From the NCBI GenBank assembly GCA_963663665.2, contig CAXXKP010000010.1, positions 248,001 to 312,000 on the forward strand: DNA of 64,000 nucleotides. Reading direction: 5' to 3'. Of the stretch, positions 42,642 through 51,285 are shown piece after piece. The notes below the pieces were generated by a model. That model ran no database searches. It saw only the letters and a program-made list of their open reading frames with translations, and was not told the DNA's origin. The position numbers and the translations under genes were made by a program. The first letter of the stretch is position 1. Each line of letters starts with the position of its first letter. The stretch comes from SABI01 sp963663665 (lineage in GTDB: Bacteria; Spirochaetota; Spirochaetia; Sphaerochaetales; Sphaerochaetaceae).

Positions 42642-43571
42642 ATGATTGGATTTTTAGGAGAGGCACTTATTGATTTGATTGGTGGAATTTCCACGAATGG
42701 AGAATCTCTATTTCATTATTACAGTGGAGGATGCGCTCTCAATGCTGCTACTGCAGCTGCACGACTCGGCTCTGAGGTTACGTATCTAGGTAAACTCTCT
42801 CAAGATATGTTTGGTCAACAGATGAAAAATTATTTTCTGTCTAATAACGTTAAAGTAGTAGAAAAATTTACAGATGTAAATGAAAACTCTATGATAGGAT
42901 TTGCTAAACTTGATGCAGCAGGTGCTGCCTCTTATGTATTTTACACAGAAGGGACGACTATTAATGCATTAAGAAGTGATGAGATTATAGATGCTATGCA
43001 ATCTATTGAACATTTAGATTACCTACATGTGGGCTCTGTCTCAATTGCGTTAGAAAAAAGTGGCACTCAAATCCTTAAAGCACTAGAGAATATGAAAACT
43101 CTTCCTCTTATCTTTTTCGATCCTAATGTGAGACCAACGGTGATAGAAAATTTTGAAAGTTATCATGAAAGAGTTCTGAAAATTGCAGCTATGGCTTCAA
43201 TAATTAAATTATCGCATGAGGATCTTGAAATTTTGTTTCCTCATCTTGGACAAGAGGATGCTCTAAAAAAACTTTTTTCTGGAAATGTGAAAATAGTCTT
43301 ACTAACAATGGGAAAAGATGGCTTAAGATGGATAAGTAAAAATGGCCTCGATATTTCTGTTGCAGCAATCGATAATCCTATTGTTGACACGGTAGGAGCT
43401 GGTGATACAGTAAGTGGTGCAACCCTTACCTATTTAAGTGAACATAGAATAACTGATCCGCTTGAGATTGATAAAAGTCGAGCAACTGAATTGATGGATT
43501 TTGCAGTTCGATGTGCCGCTGTCACTACGAGTAGGAAAGGAGCTAACCCTCCTCATAGGAACGAATTGTAA
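42642..43571 (+). CDS. PfkB-family carbohydrate kinase (fructokinase-like)
   Basis: This 309-residue kinase has the PfkB signature 1 (YYSGGCALNAATAAARLG near 25-40, GKLSQDMFGQ) and signature 2 with catalytic Asp in DTVGAGDTVSGATLTYLS near 250. The opening GFLGEALIDLIG resembles bacterial fructokinases. It phosphorylates a free sugar with ATP; fructose is the best guess. The ATG at 42642 is used because AAGGAG lies 7 bases before it; a longer frame reaching back into the HD gene has no ribosome site. Confidence 0.87.
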   Translation: MIGFLGEALIDLIGGISTNGESLFHYYSGGCALNAATAAARLGSEVTYLGKLSQDMFGQQMKNYFLSNNVKVVEKFTDVNENSMIGFAKLDAAGAASYVFYTEGTTINALRSDEIIDAMQSIEHLDYLHVGSVSIALEKSGTQILKALENMKTLPLIFFDPNVRPTVIENFESYHERVLKIAAMASIIKLSHEDLEILFPHLGQEDALKKLFSGNVKIVLLTMGKDGLRWISKNGLDISVAAIDNPIVDTVGAGDTVSGATLTYLSEHRITDPLEIDKSRATELMDFAVRCAAVTTSRKGANPPHRNEL

Positions 43572-43607
43572 GACATTGATTAAAATGATGAAAATTAGCT
43601 CATTGCA

Positions 43608-43639
43608 TATATAACAATTGCCTCTTAGTGTGATATAGT
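43608..43639 (+). promoter_or_regulatory. typA promoter (extended -10, leaderless)
   Basis: TATAGT (43634-43639) is preceded by TG at 43631-43632, an extended -10 element, with no fitting -35 hexamer. Nine bases separate it from the ATG at 43649 and no Shine-Dalgarno is present. The 16-base string shared with the HD-gene promoter occupies 43608-43623. Confidence 0.5.
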
Positions 43640-43648
43640 TCGCGAGTT

Positions 43649-45490
43649 ATGATTAGAAAAAATGAACAGATTCGCAATATTGCAATTATTGCACACGTAG
43701 ACCATGGTAAGACCACCTTAGTTGATGGATTATTTAGACAAAGCGGGGTTCTTTCCCCTGGTGATACAACGGATAGAATTATGGACTCTAATGCCTTAGA
43801 AAGAGAGCGAGGCATAACAATTAGTGCTAAGAACTGCGCAATTAGATATAGAGGTGTTAAGATTAATATTATCGATACCCCTGGGCACGCAGATTTTGGA
43901 GGCGAGGTTGAAAGAGGCCTTTCTATGGTTGATGGAGTAGTCCTTTTAGTTGATGCAGCAGAAGGCCCACTTCCACAAACAAGATTTGTACTTCAAAAGG
44001 CAATGAAGAACCATGCATCAGTAATTGTTGTAATTAATAAAGTCGACCGACAAGATGCGAGAAGTGAAGAGGTTGTAGAACAAGTTTACGATTTACTTCT
44101 TGAATTACATTCTGATGAGAACATTTTAGATGTTCCTCTATTCTATTCCATTGGAAGGCTCGGAAAATGTGGAATCACCCCTGATCATCTAGAAGATGAT
44201 CTTCATCTTCTCCTTGACGCAATGATTGATAAGATCCCAGGGCCTACCTATGATGATGAAGAACCTTTTCAGATGCTAGTCTCTGATTTGAGCTATTCAG
44301 ATTATTTAGGACGCCTAGCCATTGGTAAAGTCGTAAATGGAAGTGCTCACACAAATGACTCATTAGTGTGTATTGGGGAAGATAATGTTAAAATCCCATT
44401 ACGTGTCACACGTTTACAAAGTTACGATGGACCTACCTTTCACGATGCTATAACCGTTGAAGCAGGAGATATCGTAGTCTTGAGTGGTCTTGAAAAAGTT
44501 TCTATCGGTGATACCATTTGTAATAGAGATGAAATCAAAGCTCTTGAAAGAATCAGTGTTGATGAACCAACTGTCTCCATGAAATTTATGAAAAATATTT
44601 CTCCACTATCTGGTAAAGAAGGAAAAAATGTTCAATCAACGAAGATTTATGAGAGACTGCAAAAAGAAGCACTTCTTAATGTTTCTATTCGAGTTGAACG
44701 AGATATTGAATCTGATTCCTACTTAGTGAAAGGAAGAGGTGAATTCCAACTTGCAATTATCATTGAAACAATGAGGAGAGAAGGTTTCGAATTGTGTGTT
44801 GGGAAACCTACAATAGTGATGAGAAAAGATGAGCATGGCCATACAATAGAGCCAATCGAAAATCTAAGAATTGATTGCCCGGAAAATTATAGTGGGATTG
44901 TGATGGAAAAATTAGCCAAACGAAAAGGGTTAATGACTGATATTACATACGAAAGTGATAATTGGGTAACAATCCACTTTGAAATTCCTAGTAGAACCCT
45001 CATTGGATATCGTGATGAATTCCTGACAGATACAAAAGGGAATGGCGTAATGAATGCATCTCTCAAAGGATGGGAGAAACACAAAGGAGAGGCACCTACA
45101 CGCTTCACGGGCTCGCTCGTATCGGATAGAAGCGGTAATGCTATACCATACGCGATATTTAACCTAGAGCCTCGTGGGAAAATGTTTGTAGTCCCAGGAG
45201 ACCCAGTTTATGAAGGGATGATTATTGGGGAACACAATAGAGAAGTAGACTTGAATGTTAACCCAACAAAAACGAAGAAACTTAGTAATATGAGAGCTAG
45301 TGGAAAAGATGATGCCGTAACACTTATTCCAATATCTAAGTTGACACTCGAACAAGCGATACGTTTTATTAAAGACGATGAACTCATTGAAGTCACACCG
45401 TTCTCTGTAAGAATGTGTAAAAATATTCTTAATGCACAACAGAGAAAGGTGTTTGAAAATCGTGGTTTTATTCCAGATTATGTAAATTAA
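43649..45490 (+). CDS. typA: Ribosome-associated GTPase TypA/BipA
   Basis: TypA/BipA is an EF-G-like translational GTPase that binds the 70S ribosome and aids assembly and stress adaptation. The 613-residue protein has the G1 motif AHVDHGKTTLVDGL, switch II IIDTPGHADFGGEVERGL, G4 VINKVDRQDA, an EF-Tu-like second domain and the BipA C-terminal domain with LEPRGKMFVVPGDPVYEGMI. Length is typical. The promoter arrangement suggests a leaderless transcript. The 3' end overlaps the converging ribokinase gene by 23 bases, without an intervening terminator. Confidence 0.97.
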   Translation: MIRKNEQIRNIAIIAHVDHGKTTLVDGLFRQSGVLSPGDTTDRIMDSNALERERGITISAKNCAIRYRGVKINIIDTPGHADFGGEVERGLSMVDGVVLLVDAAEGPLPQTRFVLQKAMKNHASVIVVINKVDRQDARSEEVVEQVYDLLLELHSDENILDVPLFYSIGRLGKCGITPDHLEDDLHLLLDAMIDKIPGPTYDDEEPFQMLVSDLSYSDYLGRLAIGKVVNGSAHTNDSLVCIGEDNVKIPLRVTRLQSYDGPTFHDAITVEAGDIVVLSGLEKVSIGDTICNRDEIKALERISVDEPTVSMKFMKNISPLSGKEGKNVQSTKIYERLQKEALLNVSIRVERDIESDSYLVKGRGEFQLAIIIETMRREGFELCVGKPTIVMRKDEHGHTIEPIENLRIDCPENYSGIVMEKLAKRKGLMTDITYESDNWVTIHFEIPSRTLIGYRDEFLTDTKGNGVMNASLKGWEKHKGEAPTRFTGSLVSDRSGNAIPYAIFNLEPRGKMFVVPGDPVYEGMIIGEHNREVDLNVNPTKTKKLSNMRASGKDDAVTLIPISKLTLEQAIRFIKDDELIEVTPFSVRMCKNILNAQQRKVFENRGFIPDYVN

Positions 45491-46394
45491 AAGGTTTATA
45501 TTGATAATTATTAAGAATGGAAAATTCGGAAGGTGATGGGATAGAAGGAATAGCTCCTTCTCTCATCACGGTGACACTACTTGCTTTACTTGCCCATTCA
45601 AGAGCCTTTGCGACTGTATCTCCCAAACTAGTTCTAGCAATATAGGTCCCAATAAAACAATCTCCTGCAGCAGTTGTATCTACTACTGGAACGTTCCATG
45701 TTCCAAATGTTGTAATTGATGAAGTTCCTTTCTTATGCATCACCCCATACTTGCCAAGAGTTATAATTATTTCACAATTTGGGTACGTAGTCGTGAGTGC
45801 GTTTATCGAGATAGTAGGCTCTTTAATACCACTAAGTCCTTCAGCTTCAACTTCATTTAAAACTAGAACATCAAGTAATTCTAAGGGAAGGAGTTTCACA
45901 CTTTCATCAAAAGGAGCAGGGTTAAAGCAAATTTTCATCCCCTTCTCTTTTGTTTTACGTATGATTGTATCTAATTCATTGATTTCATTTTGGAGCAGAA
46001 CCCAATCCCCTTGATTAGCTGAAGTAAGAGTTTCTTCTATTTCAGAAACTAAAAATTCTTTGTTTCCACCGCCAAACAGAACAATTGAATTTTGACCTTC
46101 ACGGCTAACTTGGATTAAAGCCTGCCCTGTTGGAGTTTCACCTTCACGTAAAAAAGTAGTAATTACCCCTTTCTTCTCTAAAATTGGACGAATGAAAAGG
46201 CCATCTGGCCCAATTTTTCCTACATGGAAAACTTTTTCACCACCTGCATAGGCTGCTCCAACAGATTGGTTAGCACCCTTTCCTCCAGTACTACGTGTAA
46301 GAGATGAACTACTAATAGTTTCTCCCGGTAGAACAATATGATCTACTTTAAAGATAATATCGATATTGGTTGAACCAAAATTAAAAATAGGCAT
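45468..46394 (-). CDS. PfkB-family sugar kinase, ribokinase-like
   Basis: The 308-residue protein opens NFGSTNIDIIFKVDHIVLPG and carries the PfkB signature 1 RSTGGKGANQSVGAAYAGG near 35-55 and signature 2 with catalytic Asp in DTTAAGDCFIGTYIA near 240; TTAAGD is typical of ribokinases. It would phosphorylate D-ribose or a related sugar. No other methionine is available near the start, so the ATG at 46394 is firm; both that ATG and the GGGAG before it lie within a long inverted repeat. The gene follows asnA by 62 bases and its 3' end overlaps typA. Confidence 0.88.
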   Translation of the reverse strand: MPIFNFGSTNIDIIFKVDHIVLPGETISSSSLTRSTGGKGANQSVGAAYAGGEKVFHVGKIGPDGLFIRPILEKKGVITTFLREGETPTGQALIQVSREGQNSIVLFGGGNKEFLVSEIEETLTSANQGDWVLLQNEINELDTIIRKTKEKGMKICFNPAPFDESVKLLPLELLDVLVLNEVEAEGLSGIKEPTISINALTTTYPNCEIIITLGKYGVMHKKGTSSITTFGTWNVPVVDTTAAGDCFIGTYIARTSLGDTVAKALEWASKASSVTVMREGAIPSIPSPSEFSILNNYQYKPFNLHNLE

Positions 46395-46448
46395 TCACAT
46401 AGCTCCCTTAGCAAATTAATTGCTTTAGTGTAAGGGAAGTGAATGCCT
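46389..46448 (-). promoter_or_regulatory. Hairpin sequestering the ribokinase start, with downstream U-rich tract
   Basis: On the minus strand AGGCATTCAC (46439-46448) pairs with GTGAATGCCT (46389-46398), and inside it TCCCTTA (46431-46437) pairs with TAAGGGA (46404-46410); a further GCAA/TTGC pair closes the top. The ribosome site (AAGGGAG) and the ATG are both within paired segments, and ATTTTTAATTTT follows the stem inside the coding region. This could be the asnA terminator running into the next gene, or a switch controlling the ribokinase. Confidence 0.6.
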
Positions 46449-46456
46449 TAGGTCAA

Positions 46457-47494
46457 TTATAATAATGTAACATTATGTGATTTTGCTTGATTATGAATCT
46501 CTTGAGGCCATACTGAAGCTTGAACTTCCCCTATGTGCGCCTTCTTGAGCAGGAGCATACAAATCCTCGATTGGCCAATACCTCCACCAACAGTTTGTGG
46601 GAATTCTCCTTTTAATAGCCTTGAATGCCAATAGAGACTCTTTCTCTCTTCTTTCCCTGTGATAGTTAATTGTCTATCAAGAGCGATATTATCTACTCTT
46701 ATTCCCATGCTAGAAAGTTCTAATGAATCTTTTCTCACTTCGTCCCATACAATAATATCACCATTCAAACCAAATGTTTCATTACCAGTTGGAGTACTCC
46801 AGTCATCATAATCAGGTGCTCGTCCCCCGTGTTTTACGCCATCAGCTAATTCTTTACCTATACCGATAATGAAGATTGCACCATATTTTTTTGCTAATTC
46901 TTTTTCCCTACCAGCAGGGTCTAATTCAGGAAACATGTTTAGTGCATCCTCAGAATGGATAAACGTAATTTCTTCTGGAAGAGAAGGAATACATTGAGGG
47001 AACATTTCCCCAACGAGGAATTCAGTTCTTTTTAAAGCATTATAAATTTTCTTAACAATAAATTTTAAGAAATCAAGGTTTCGAGTACCATCTTTCATTA
47101 CATATTCCCAATCCCACTGGTCAACGTAGATAGAGTGAATCTGGTCAATATCATCATCAGGTCTAATTGCATTCATGTCAGTATACAAACCAGTACCTTT
47201 ATCAAACGAATAATCAGCTAGAGCCATTCTTTTCCATTTCGCTAAGGAATGTACGATTTCCATGTTAAGATTGTTCATATTCATCACTTCAAATGAAACT
47301 GGTCGTTCAACTCCATTAAGATCATCATTAATACCTGAACCTTTGGCTACAAATAATGGACTAGTAACTCGTGAAAGATATAATTCTCCGCTGAGTTCTC
47401 TTTCAAAAGTGTCTTTAACGAACTTAACAGCTCTTTCGGTATGACGTGCATCCATAAATGGCTGATAACTTTCTGGGAATTGGCTTGCTAACAT
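46457..47494 (-). CDS. asnA: Aspartate-ammonia ligase
   Basis: AsnA makes asparagine from aspartate, ammonia and ATP through a class II aminoacyl-tRNA-synthetase-like fold. The 345-residue protein contains FVKDTFERELSGELYLSRVTSP (early), RPVSFEV, the QWDWE segment and the motif-3 region GGGIGQSRICMLLLKK. Length is close to the family norm of ~330-340. AGAGGAG precedes the ATG. It probably shares a transcript with the downstream ribokinase across the hairpin at 46.4 kb. Confidence 0.95.
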   Translation of the reverse strand: MLASQFPESYQPFMDARHTERAVKFVKDTFERELSGELYLSRVTSPLFVAKGSGINDDLNGVERPVSFEVMNMNNLNMEIVHSLAKWKRMALADYSFDKGTGLYTDMNAIRPDDDIDQIHSIYVDQWDWEYVMKDGTRNLDFLKFIVKKIYNALKRTEFLVGEMFPQCIPSLPEEITFIHSEDALNMFPELDPAGREKELAKKYGAIFIIGIGKELADGVKHGGRAPDYDDWSTPTGNETFGLNGDIIVWDEVRKDSLELSSMGIRVDNIALDRQLTITGKEERKSLYWHSRLLKGEFPQTVGGGIGQSRICMLLLKKAHIGEVQASVWPQEIHNQAKSHNVTLL

Positions 47495-47960
47495 GTGTTT
47501 CTCCTCTTAGAAATTATGAGTGGTAAAATTATCATTTCCTAATAATATATGTACTAAGAAAAAACAATAATGTAAGATACCTTAGTAAAAAAATGAGATA
47601 CATGTCAATAAAGGGCTAGAAGAAGAATGTATAATTTTAACTCAGAAACTTTAGCAATTATACCAATAAAAGGTGCCAAAATTTGACAGATGACACATAA
47701 GGGTATCATCGATTTATTACGTTTGATGATGCATTACAGAATAAATTCTAAAAAGGATAGCCCCTCTATTTAATGATACATAACAACAAAAGACTATAAA
47801 TTGTATAGCAATCATATTATAACTAAATCGTTAATATAGCGATAATATATCGAAATAACACTAATATATTATATTAGTAAAAAATTTTTATATATGGAAT
47901 TCAATATTTAAATAGAATTTTTTTAGTAACATACAGATATATTATTATTTATAAATAGTC
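47495..47960. other. AT-rich non-coding region upstream of parA
   Basis: About 465 bases without a credible gene. The right half exceeds 80% A+T. It contains a perfect palindrome ACTAATATA-T-TATATTAGT (47860-47878), CGAT/ATCG-flanked repeats at 47829-47853 and an AATTC/GAATT inverted repeat near 47898-47919. The composition differs from neighbouring intergenic DNA and suits a partition or replication region. No tRNA, riboswitch or terminator was recognised. Confidence 0.5.
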
Positions 47961-48010
47961 TTGCTTTGTTACAATCTACCACCTATAATAACCTAAGGCA
48001 TAGGTTATTA
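47961..48010 (+). promoter_or_regulatory. parA promoter overlapped by an inverted-repeat operator
   Basis: TTGCTT (47961-47966) and perfect TATAAT (47984-47989) are 17 bases apart. The inverted repeat TAATAACCTA (47986-47995) / TAGGTTATTA (48001-48010), with loop AGGCA, overlaps the -10 box, the expected transcription start and the bases touching the ATG. It fits an autorepression site for ParA or its RHH partner. Confidence 0.65.
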
Positions 48011-48775
48011 ATGATGAGCAAAACAGTTTCTTTCCACCTGCAGAAAGGAGGAGTAGGCAAAACTACTATATCCGGTACAGTTGCATGTGAGTCTGCACTT
48101 CGAGGATTTCGTACAATTCTGGTTGATTTAGATCCACAAGGTAACGCTTCCTCATGGTTTTTTACATCAAGTGTTAAGTATGAAGTTGCAGATGTTCTTA
48201 AAGGGGTTTGTTTCGTTGATGATGCTATTGTCAAAATTAACCAAGTTGAAAATTTGTACCTGCTACCTTCCTTTGGAATAGGTGGAGAGTTAAAGAAATA
48301 TGGTGAGAATACAATACACACAGAGCCATACGTAATTAAAGATTTGGTAGATCATCTAGCAAAAAGTTTTGATTGTATTATATTGGATCTTTCTCCAGGA
48401 TTGGGAAATTTAGAAGTATCGGCATTAATTGCGAGTGATGAAATAATCACTCCGATGACGCCGGAAATCTTTTCTTTGGATGGACTTGAGATCTTTATTG
48501 AGGAACTGAAAAAAATAAAAGCTCAGTATACCAGTAATCTTCTTCATAAAAAGATTATTATCAACAGTTACGATAGCCGTATTAGGCAGCACAAAAAAAT
48601 AATGGAAGTAGCCTTAAAAGGAGACTATACAATATATAAAATACCTGTAGATCCTAACTTTAGAAAATCTCAAGAAGCTCATATGGCTCCACAGATGTAT
48701 AAATATAAAGGAAAAGGACTAAAGACTAATACTGCTAAAGCAATTAATGAGATTGCTTCCCAAATCTGGAGATGA
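48011..48775 (+). CDS. parA: ParA-family partition ATPase
   Basis: The 254-residue protein has the deviant Walker A box HLQKGGVGKTTISGTVA near residues 9-25, Walker A' ILVDLDPQGNASSW near 40 and Walker B-like CIILDLSPGLGNLE near 122, as in ParA/Soj ATPases that segregate DNA or position cargo. No N-terminal DNA-binding domain is present, so autoregulation would depend on a partner. ATG codons at 48011 and 48014 are both possible; no clear Shine-Dalgarno is seen and the leader is ~15 bases. A small RHH-like gene follows after 4 bases. Confidence 0.9.
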   Translation: MMSKTVSFHLQKGGVGKTTISGTVACESALRGFRTILVDLDPQGNASSWFFTSSVKYEVADVLKGVCFVDDAIVKINQVENLYLLPSFGIGGELKKYGENTIHTEPYVIKDLVDHLAKSFDCIILDLSPGLGNLEVSALIASDEIITPMTPEIFSLDGLEIFIEELKKIKAQYTSNLLHKKIIINSYDSRIRQHKKIMEVALKGDYTIYKIPVDPNFRKSQEAHMAPQMYKYKGKGLKTNTAKAINEIASQIWR

Positions 48776-48779
48776 TGTA

Positions 48780-49022
48780 ATGGCGTTAAAGAAGAATGAA
48801 GGTAAATCGAAGGTTCACTATAACAGTATCGATAAGGCAACAGAATTATTTGCAAAGGATTCTGTGAATAGCGTTCAAAAAGAAAAAAAAATACTAACAA
48901 CCTTTTCTATTGAGCCTTCGTTTAAAAAAGAGCTAGAGGGAATGTTCTCCAATATGGGTTTGGGCTGGGCTGCAGGTATTCGTTTTGCATTAAAAGAATT
49001 TATTAAAAAATATTCTGATTAA
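48780..49022 (+). CDS. Small ribbon-helix-helix-like partner of ParA
   Basis: The 80-residue basic protein has a disordered lysine-rich first half and a C-terminal segment, ILTTFSIEPSFKKELEGMF then LGWAAGIRFALKEFIKKY, whose strand-helix-helix pattern is consistent with an RHH (CopG/Arc-type) fold. Small RHH proteins act as ParB-like centromere binders and operon repressors in type Ib/III plasmid partition systems. The ATG at 48780 is chosen over an upstream in-frame ATG (48747) because GGAG lies 8 bases before it and this leaves only 4 bases after parA. The assignment is structural inference. Confidence 0.65.
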   Translation: MALKKNEGKSKVHYNSIDKATELFAKDSVNSVQKEKKILTTFSIEPSFKKELEGMFSNMGLGWAAGIRFALKEFIKKYSD

Positions 49023-49240
49023 TATGATTGAAAAGTATAAATTATATAAAATATACATTAAAAACGTATGGTAGTTATATAATATATAATATAAAAATAT
49101 ATAATATAGCTATCAAATATATATTGAAAAACATGAATTTAATACATAAATTACATGATAATCTATTTATTATCACCTGATAATTTACCTCTTTTGTGAT
49201 TACTAGCTAGGATGACCTCATTAAAATTTTTGAATTCCTT
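49023..49240. repeat. AT-rich tract after the parA cassette
   Basis: No gene is visible. 49070-49130 is almost pure A/T with repeated ATATAATATA-like units, and a TGATAAT/ATTATCA hairpin lies at 49156-49175. It mirrors the AT-rich region left of parA and may include centromere-like sites. Confidence 0.45.
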
Positions 49241-51268
49241 TTAGGAAGAACCTTGTTTCTCTTTTAATTCTAGCAACTTTGAAAAGGCTAACAACGTGGA
49301 AAGATGATCCTCTTTACTCATCTCTTTTTCTTCAGGAGGAGAGGTAAATAACCCTTTTTCAATCTCATCTAGAAATCTTGAGGGACTCGTATGAATAACC
49401 TCATCTCTATTTTTCCTTGTAGAAGCGTATGATATGAATAGTTTTCGTTTCGCCCTTGTAATAGCTACATAGAATAGACGGCGTTCTTCTTCAATAGCGT
49501 TCTCATCTTCACTGATTGTTCGTTTATGTGGAATAATATGATCTTCTATTCCTGCTAAAAAGACCGTATTAAATTCTAATCCTTTTGCTGAATGCATTGT
49601 CATAAGAGATACTTTTTTCTCTTCATCCTTTTTATCAGAATTATCTCGTGATTGTAACATAAGCCGTTGTAGATATTCATATATATTATTATCGACATTA
49701 TCACTATCTTGTTCCCACCTTGAAAACATTGTAATAAACGTTCCTATTGATGAAAAACGCCACATTGCACCATTTTCGTTTCCTGGATATTCACCTAACA
49801 AATATGATCTATATTCAATTGTCTCAATGAGGGATGTAAGGACTTTGCTCCTATACCTACCTCCCTTCAGGAAAAGATCTTTGTAATCAAGGATAAGGGT
49901 ATAAAAGCTTTCTAATGCTTCTACCTGCTTAGCTGGATAGGATTCTTTATGTTTTACTAGATATTCAATGCATCCCATATAGGAGAGGTGTAGAGAATCT
50001 TTTATCTTTCTAAGGAGAGAAAGTGTTGAAAGTCCTATTCGTCTACGTGGAGTGTTGATTATCCTTAGTAGTGCTATATCATCACTCTCGTTTAAAAAGA
50101 GTCTCATATAAGCTATGATATCTTTTATCTCCTTTCGTTCGAAGAAACTCATACCTCCTGATACACTAACAGGAATATTTTCAAGCATAAGAGCATTCTC
50201 TAAATCTGGAAGCAGAATATTAGTTCTTACTAATATCCCAAAATTATCATAACTCAAATGGTGTGAGAAACTCTCTTTTCTTAGCTGTGTGATGATATTC
50301 TTAGCTTCAAAAGTACTATCTTCGCACGGCATTATGACAATTGTTTCTCCATGATCACTCTCCGTCCAAAGAGTTTTATCTTTTCTCGCACTATTGTTTT
50401 TGATAAGCTGATTTGCTGCAGAAAGTATCGTACCAGTAGAGCGATAATTCCTGTCTAAGAATATTTCCAAAAGTTCTGGGAAATCTTTTTCAAAGTTAAC
50501 AATATTTTCATAATTAGCACCACGCCATGAGTAAATCGATTGGTCATCATCTCCTACAACAGCAATATTTCGATGCTCATTTGCTAATAAATAAATTAGT
50601 CTGTATTGATCAAAAGATGTGTCTTGAAACTCATCTACCATAATATAATTATATTTACTCTTCACCGCTTTTAGTACATGTGGAAATCTATCAAATAGAG
50701 AAAGGGTGTGGATTATCAAATCATCAAAATCTAATGCATTATAGAGCTTCATATGTTCAAGGTATATCTCGTATAATTTTTCTATATCTTTTGTGAACAA
50801 AGGATGAGTTTTAACTCTATTTGTTTTTATGGCACTGAATACACCTAACATCTCTTTTATATTAATACTCGTAATATCTATATCTTGTTCACGTAAAACT
50901 TCTTTAAATACTGCGGTGCAATCCTGTTGATCATAAATTGTAAAGTTATTATGGAACCCTAGATTATGAATATGTTTCTTTAAAATCCGTAATCCAAAAG
51001 AATGGAAAGTCGTAGTAAGTAAATTGGCAAGAGGCCGGCCAGTAAGTTCTCTGATTCTACTTGCCATTTCATGTCCTGCCTTATTAGTAAAAGTGAGAGC
51101 TAAAATTTCTTTTTCTTCAACTCCTTGCTCTAAAAGATAGGCAATCCTATGCGTAATCATTTTAGTTTTTCCAGACCCAGCACCAGCAATAATGAGTAAT
51201 GGACCCGTCATGTGCAACACAGACTTCTTTTGACCTTCATTCAAGGTAGCAAGAAGAGATGAATTCAT
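49241..51268 (-). CDS. uvrD: UvrD/PcrA-type ATP-dependent DNA helicase
   Basis: This 675-residue SF1A helicase unwinds DNA 3'-5' in repair and replication restart. Motifs are in order: Walker A LLIIAGAGSGKTKMITHRIA, Ia LALTFTNKAGHEM, II IMVDEFQDTSFDQYRLI, III VVGDDDQSIYSWRGA, IV FLDRNYRST, V VSLMTMHSAKGLEFNTVFL and VI EERRLFYVAITRAKRKLFI. The ATG at 51268 has GGAG at 6 bases, whereas the in-frame TTG at 51280 does not. It is last in a minus-strand run after the COG2426 gene. Confidence 0.95.
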   Translation of the reverse strand: MNSSLLATLNEGQKKSVLHMTGPLLIIAGAGSGKTKMITHRIAYLLEQGVEEKEILALTFTNKAGHEMASRIRELTGRPLANLLTTTFHSFGLRILKKHIHNLGFHNNFTIYDQQDCTAVFKEVLREQDIDITSINIKEMLGVFSAIKTNRVKTHPLFTKDIEKLYEIYLEHMKLYNALDFDDLIIHTLSLFDRFPHVLKAVKSKYNYIMVDEFQDTSFDQYRLIYLLANEHRNIAVVGDDDQSIYSWRGANYENIVNFEKDFPELLEIFLDRNYRSTGTILSAANQLIKNNSARKDKTLWTESDHGETIVIMPCEDSTFEAKNIITQLRKESFSHHLSYDNFGILVRTNILLPDLENALMLENIPVSVSGGMSFFERKEIKDIIAYMRLFLNESDDIALLRIINTPRRRIGLSTLSLLRKIKDSLHLSYMGCIEYLVKHKESYPAKQVEALESFYTLILDYKDLFLKGGRYRSKVLTSLIETIEYRSYLLGEYPGNENGAMWRFSSIGTFITMFSRWEQDSDNVDNNIYEYLQRLMLQSRDNSDKKDEEKKVSLMTMHSAKGLEFNTVFLAGIEDHIIPHKRTISEDENAIEEERRLFYVAITRAKRKLFISYASTRKNRDEVIHTSPSRFLDEIEKGLFTSPPEEKEMSKEDHLSTLLAFSKLLELKEKQGSS

Positions 51269-51285
51269 AGATTTCTCCAATTAAT

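Noticed and set aside
47640..47760. Possible short ORF or small RNA with a TTGACA box at 47683 in the AT-rich gap
   Set aside because: The only ATG-led frame is 14 codons, no proper -10 box is spaced to the hexamer and no stable terminator follows.
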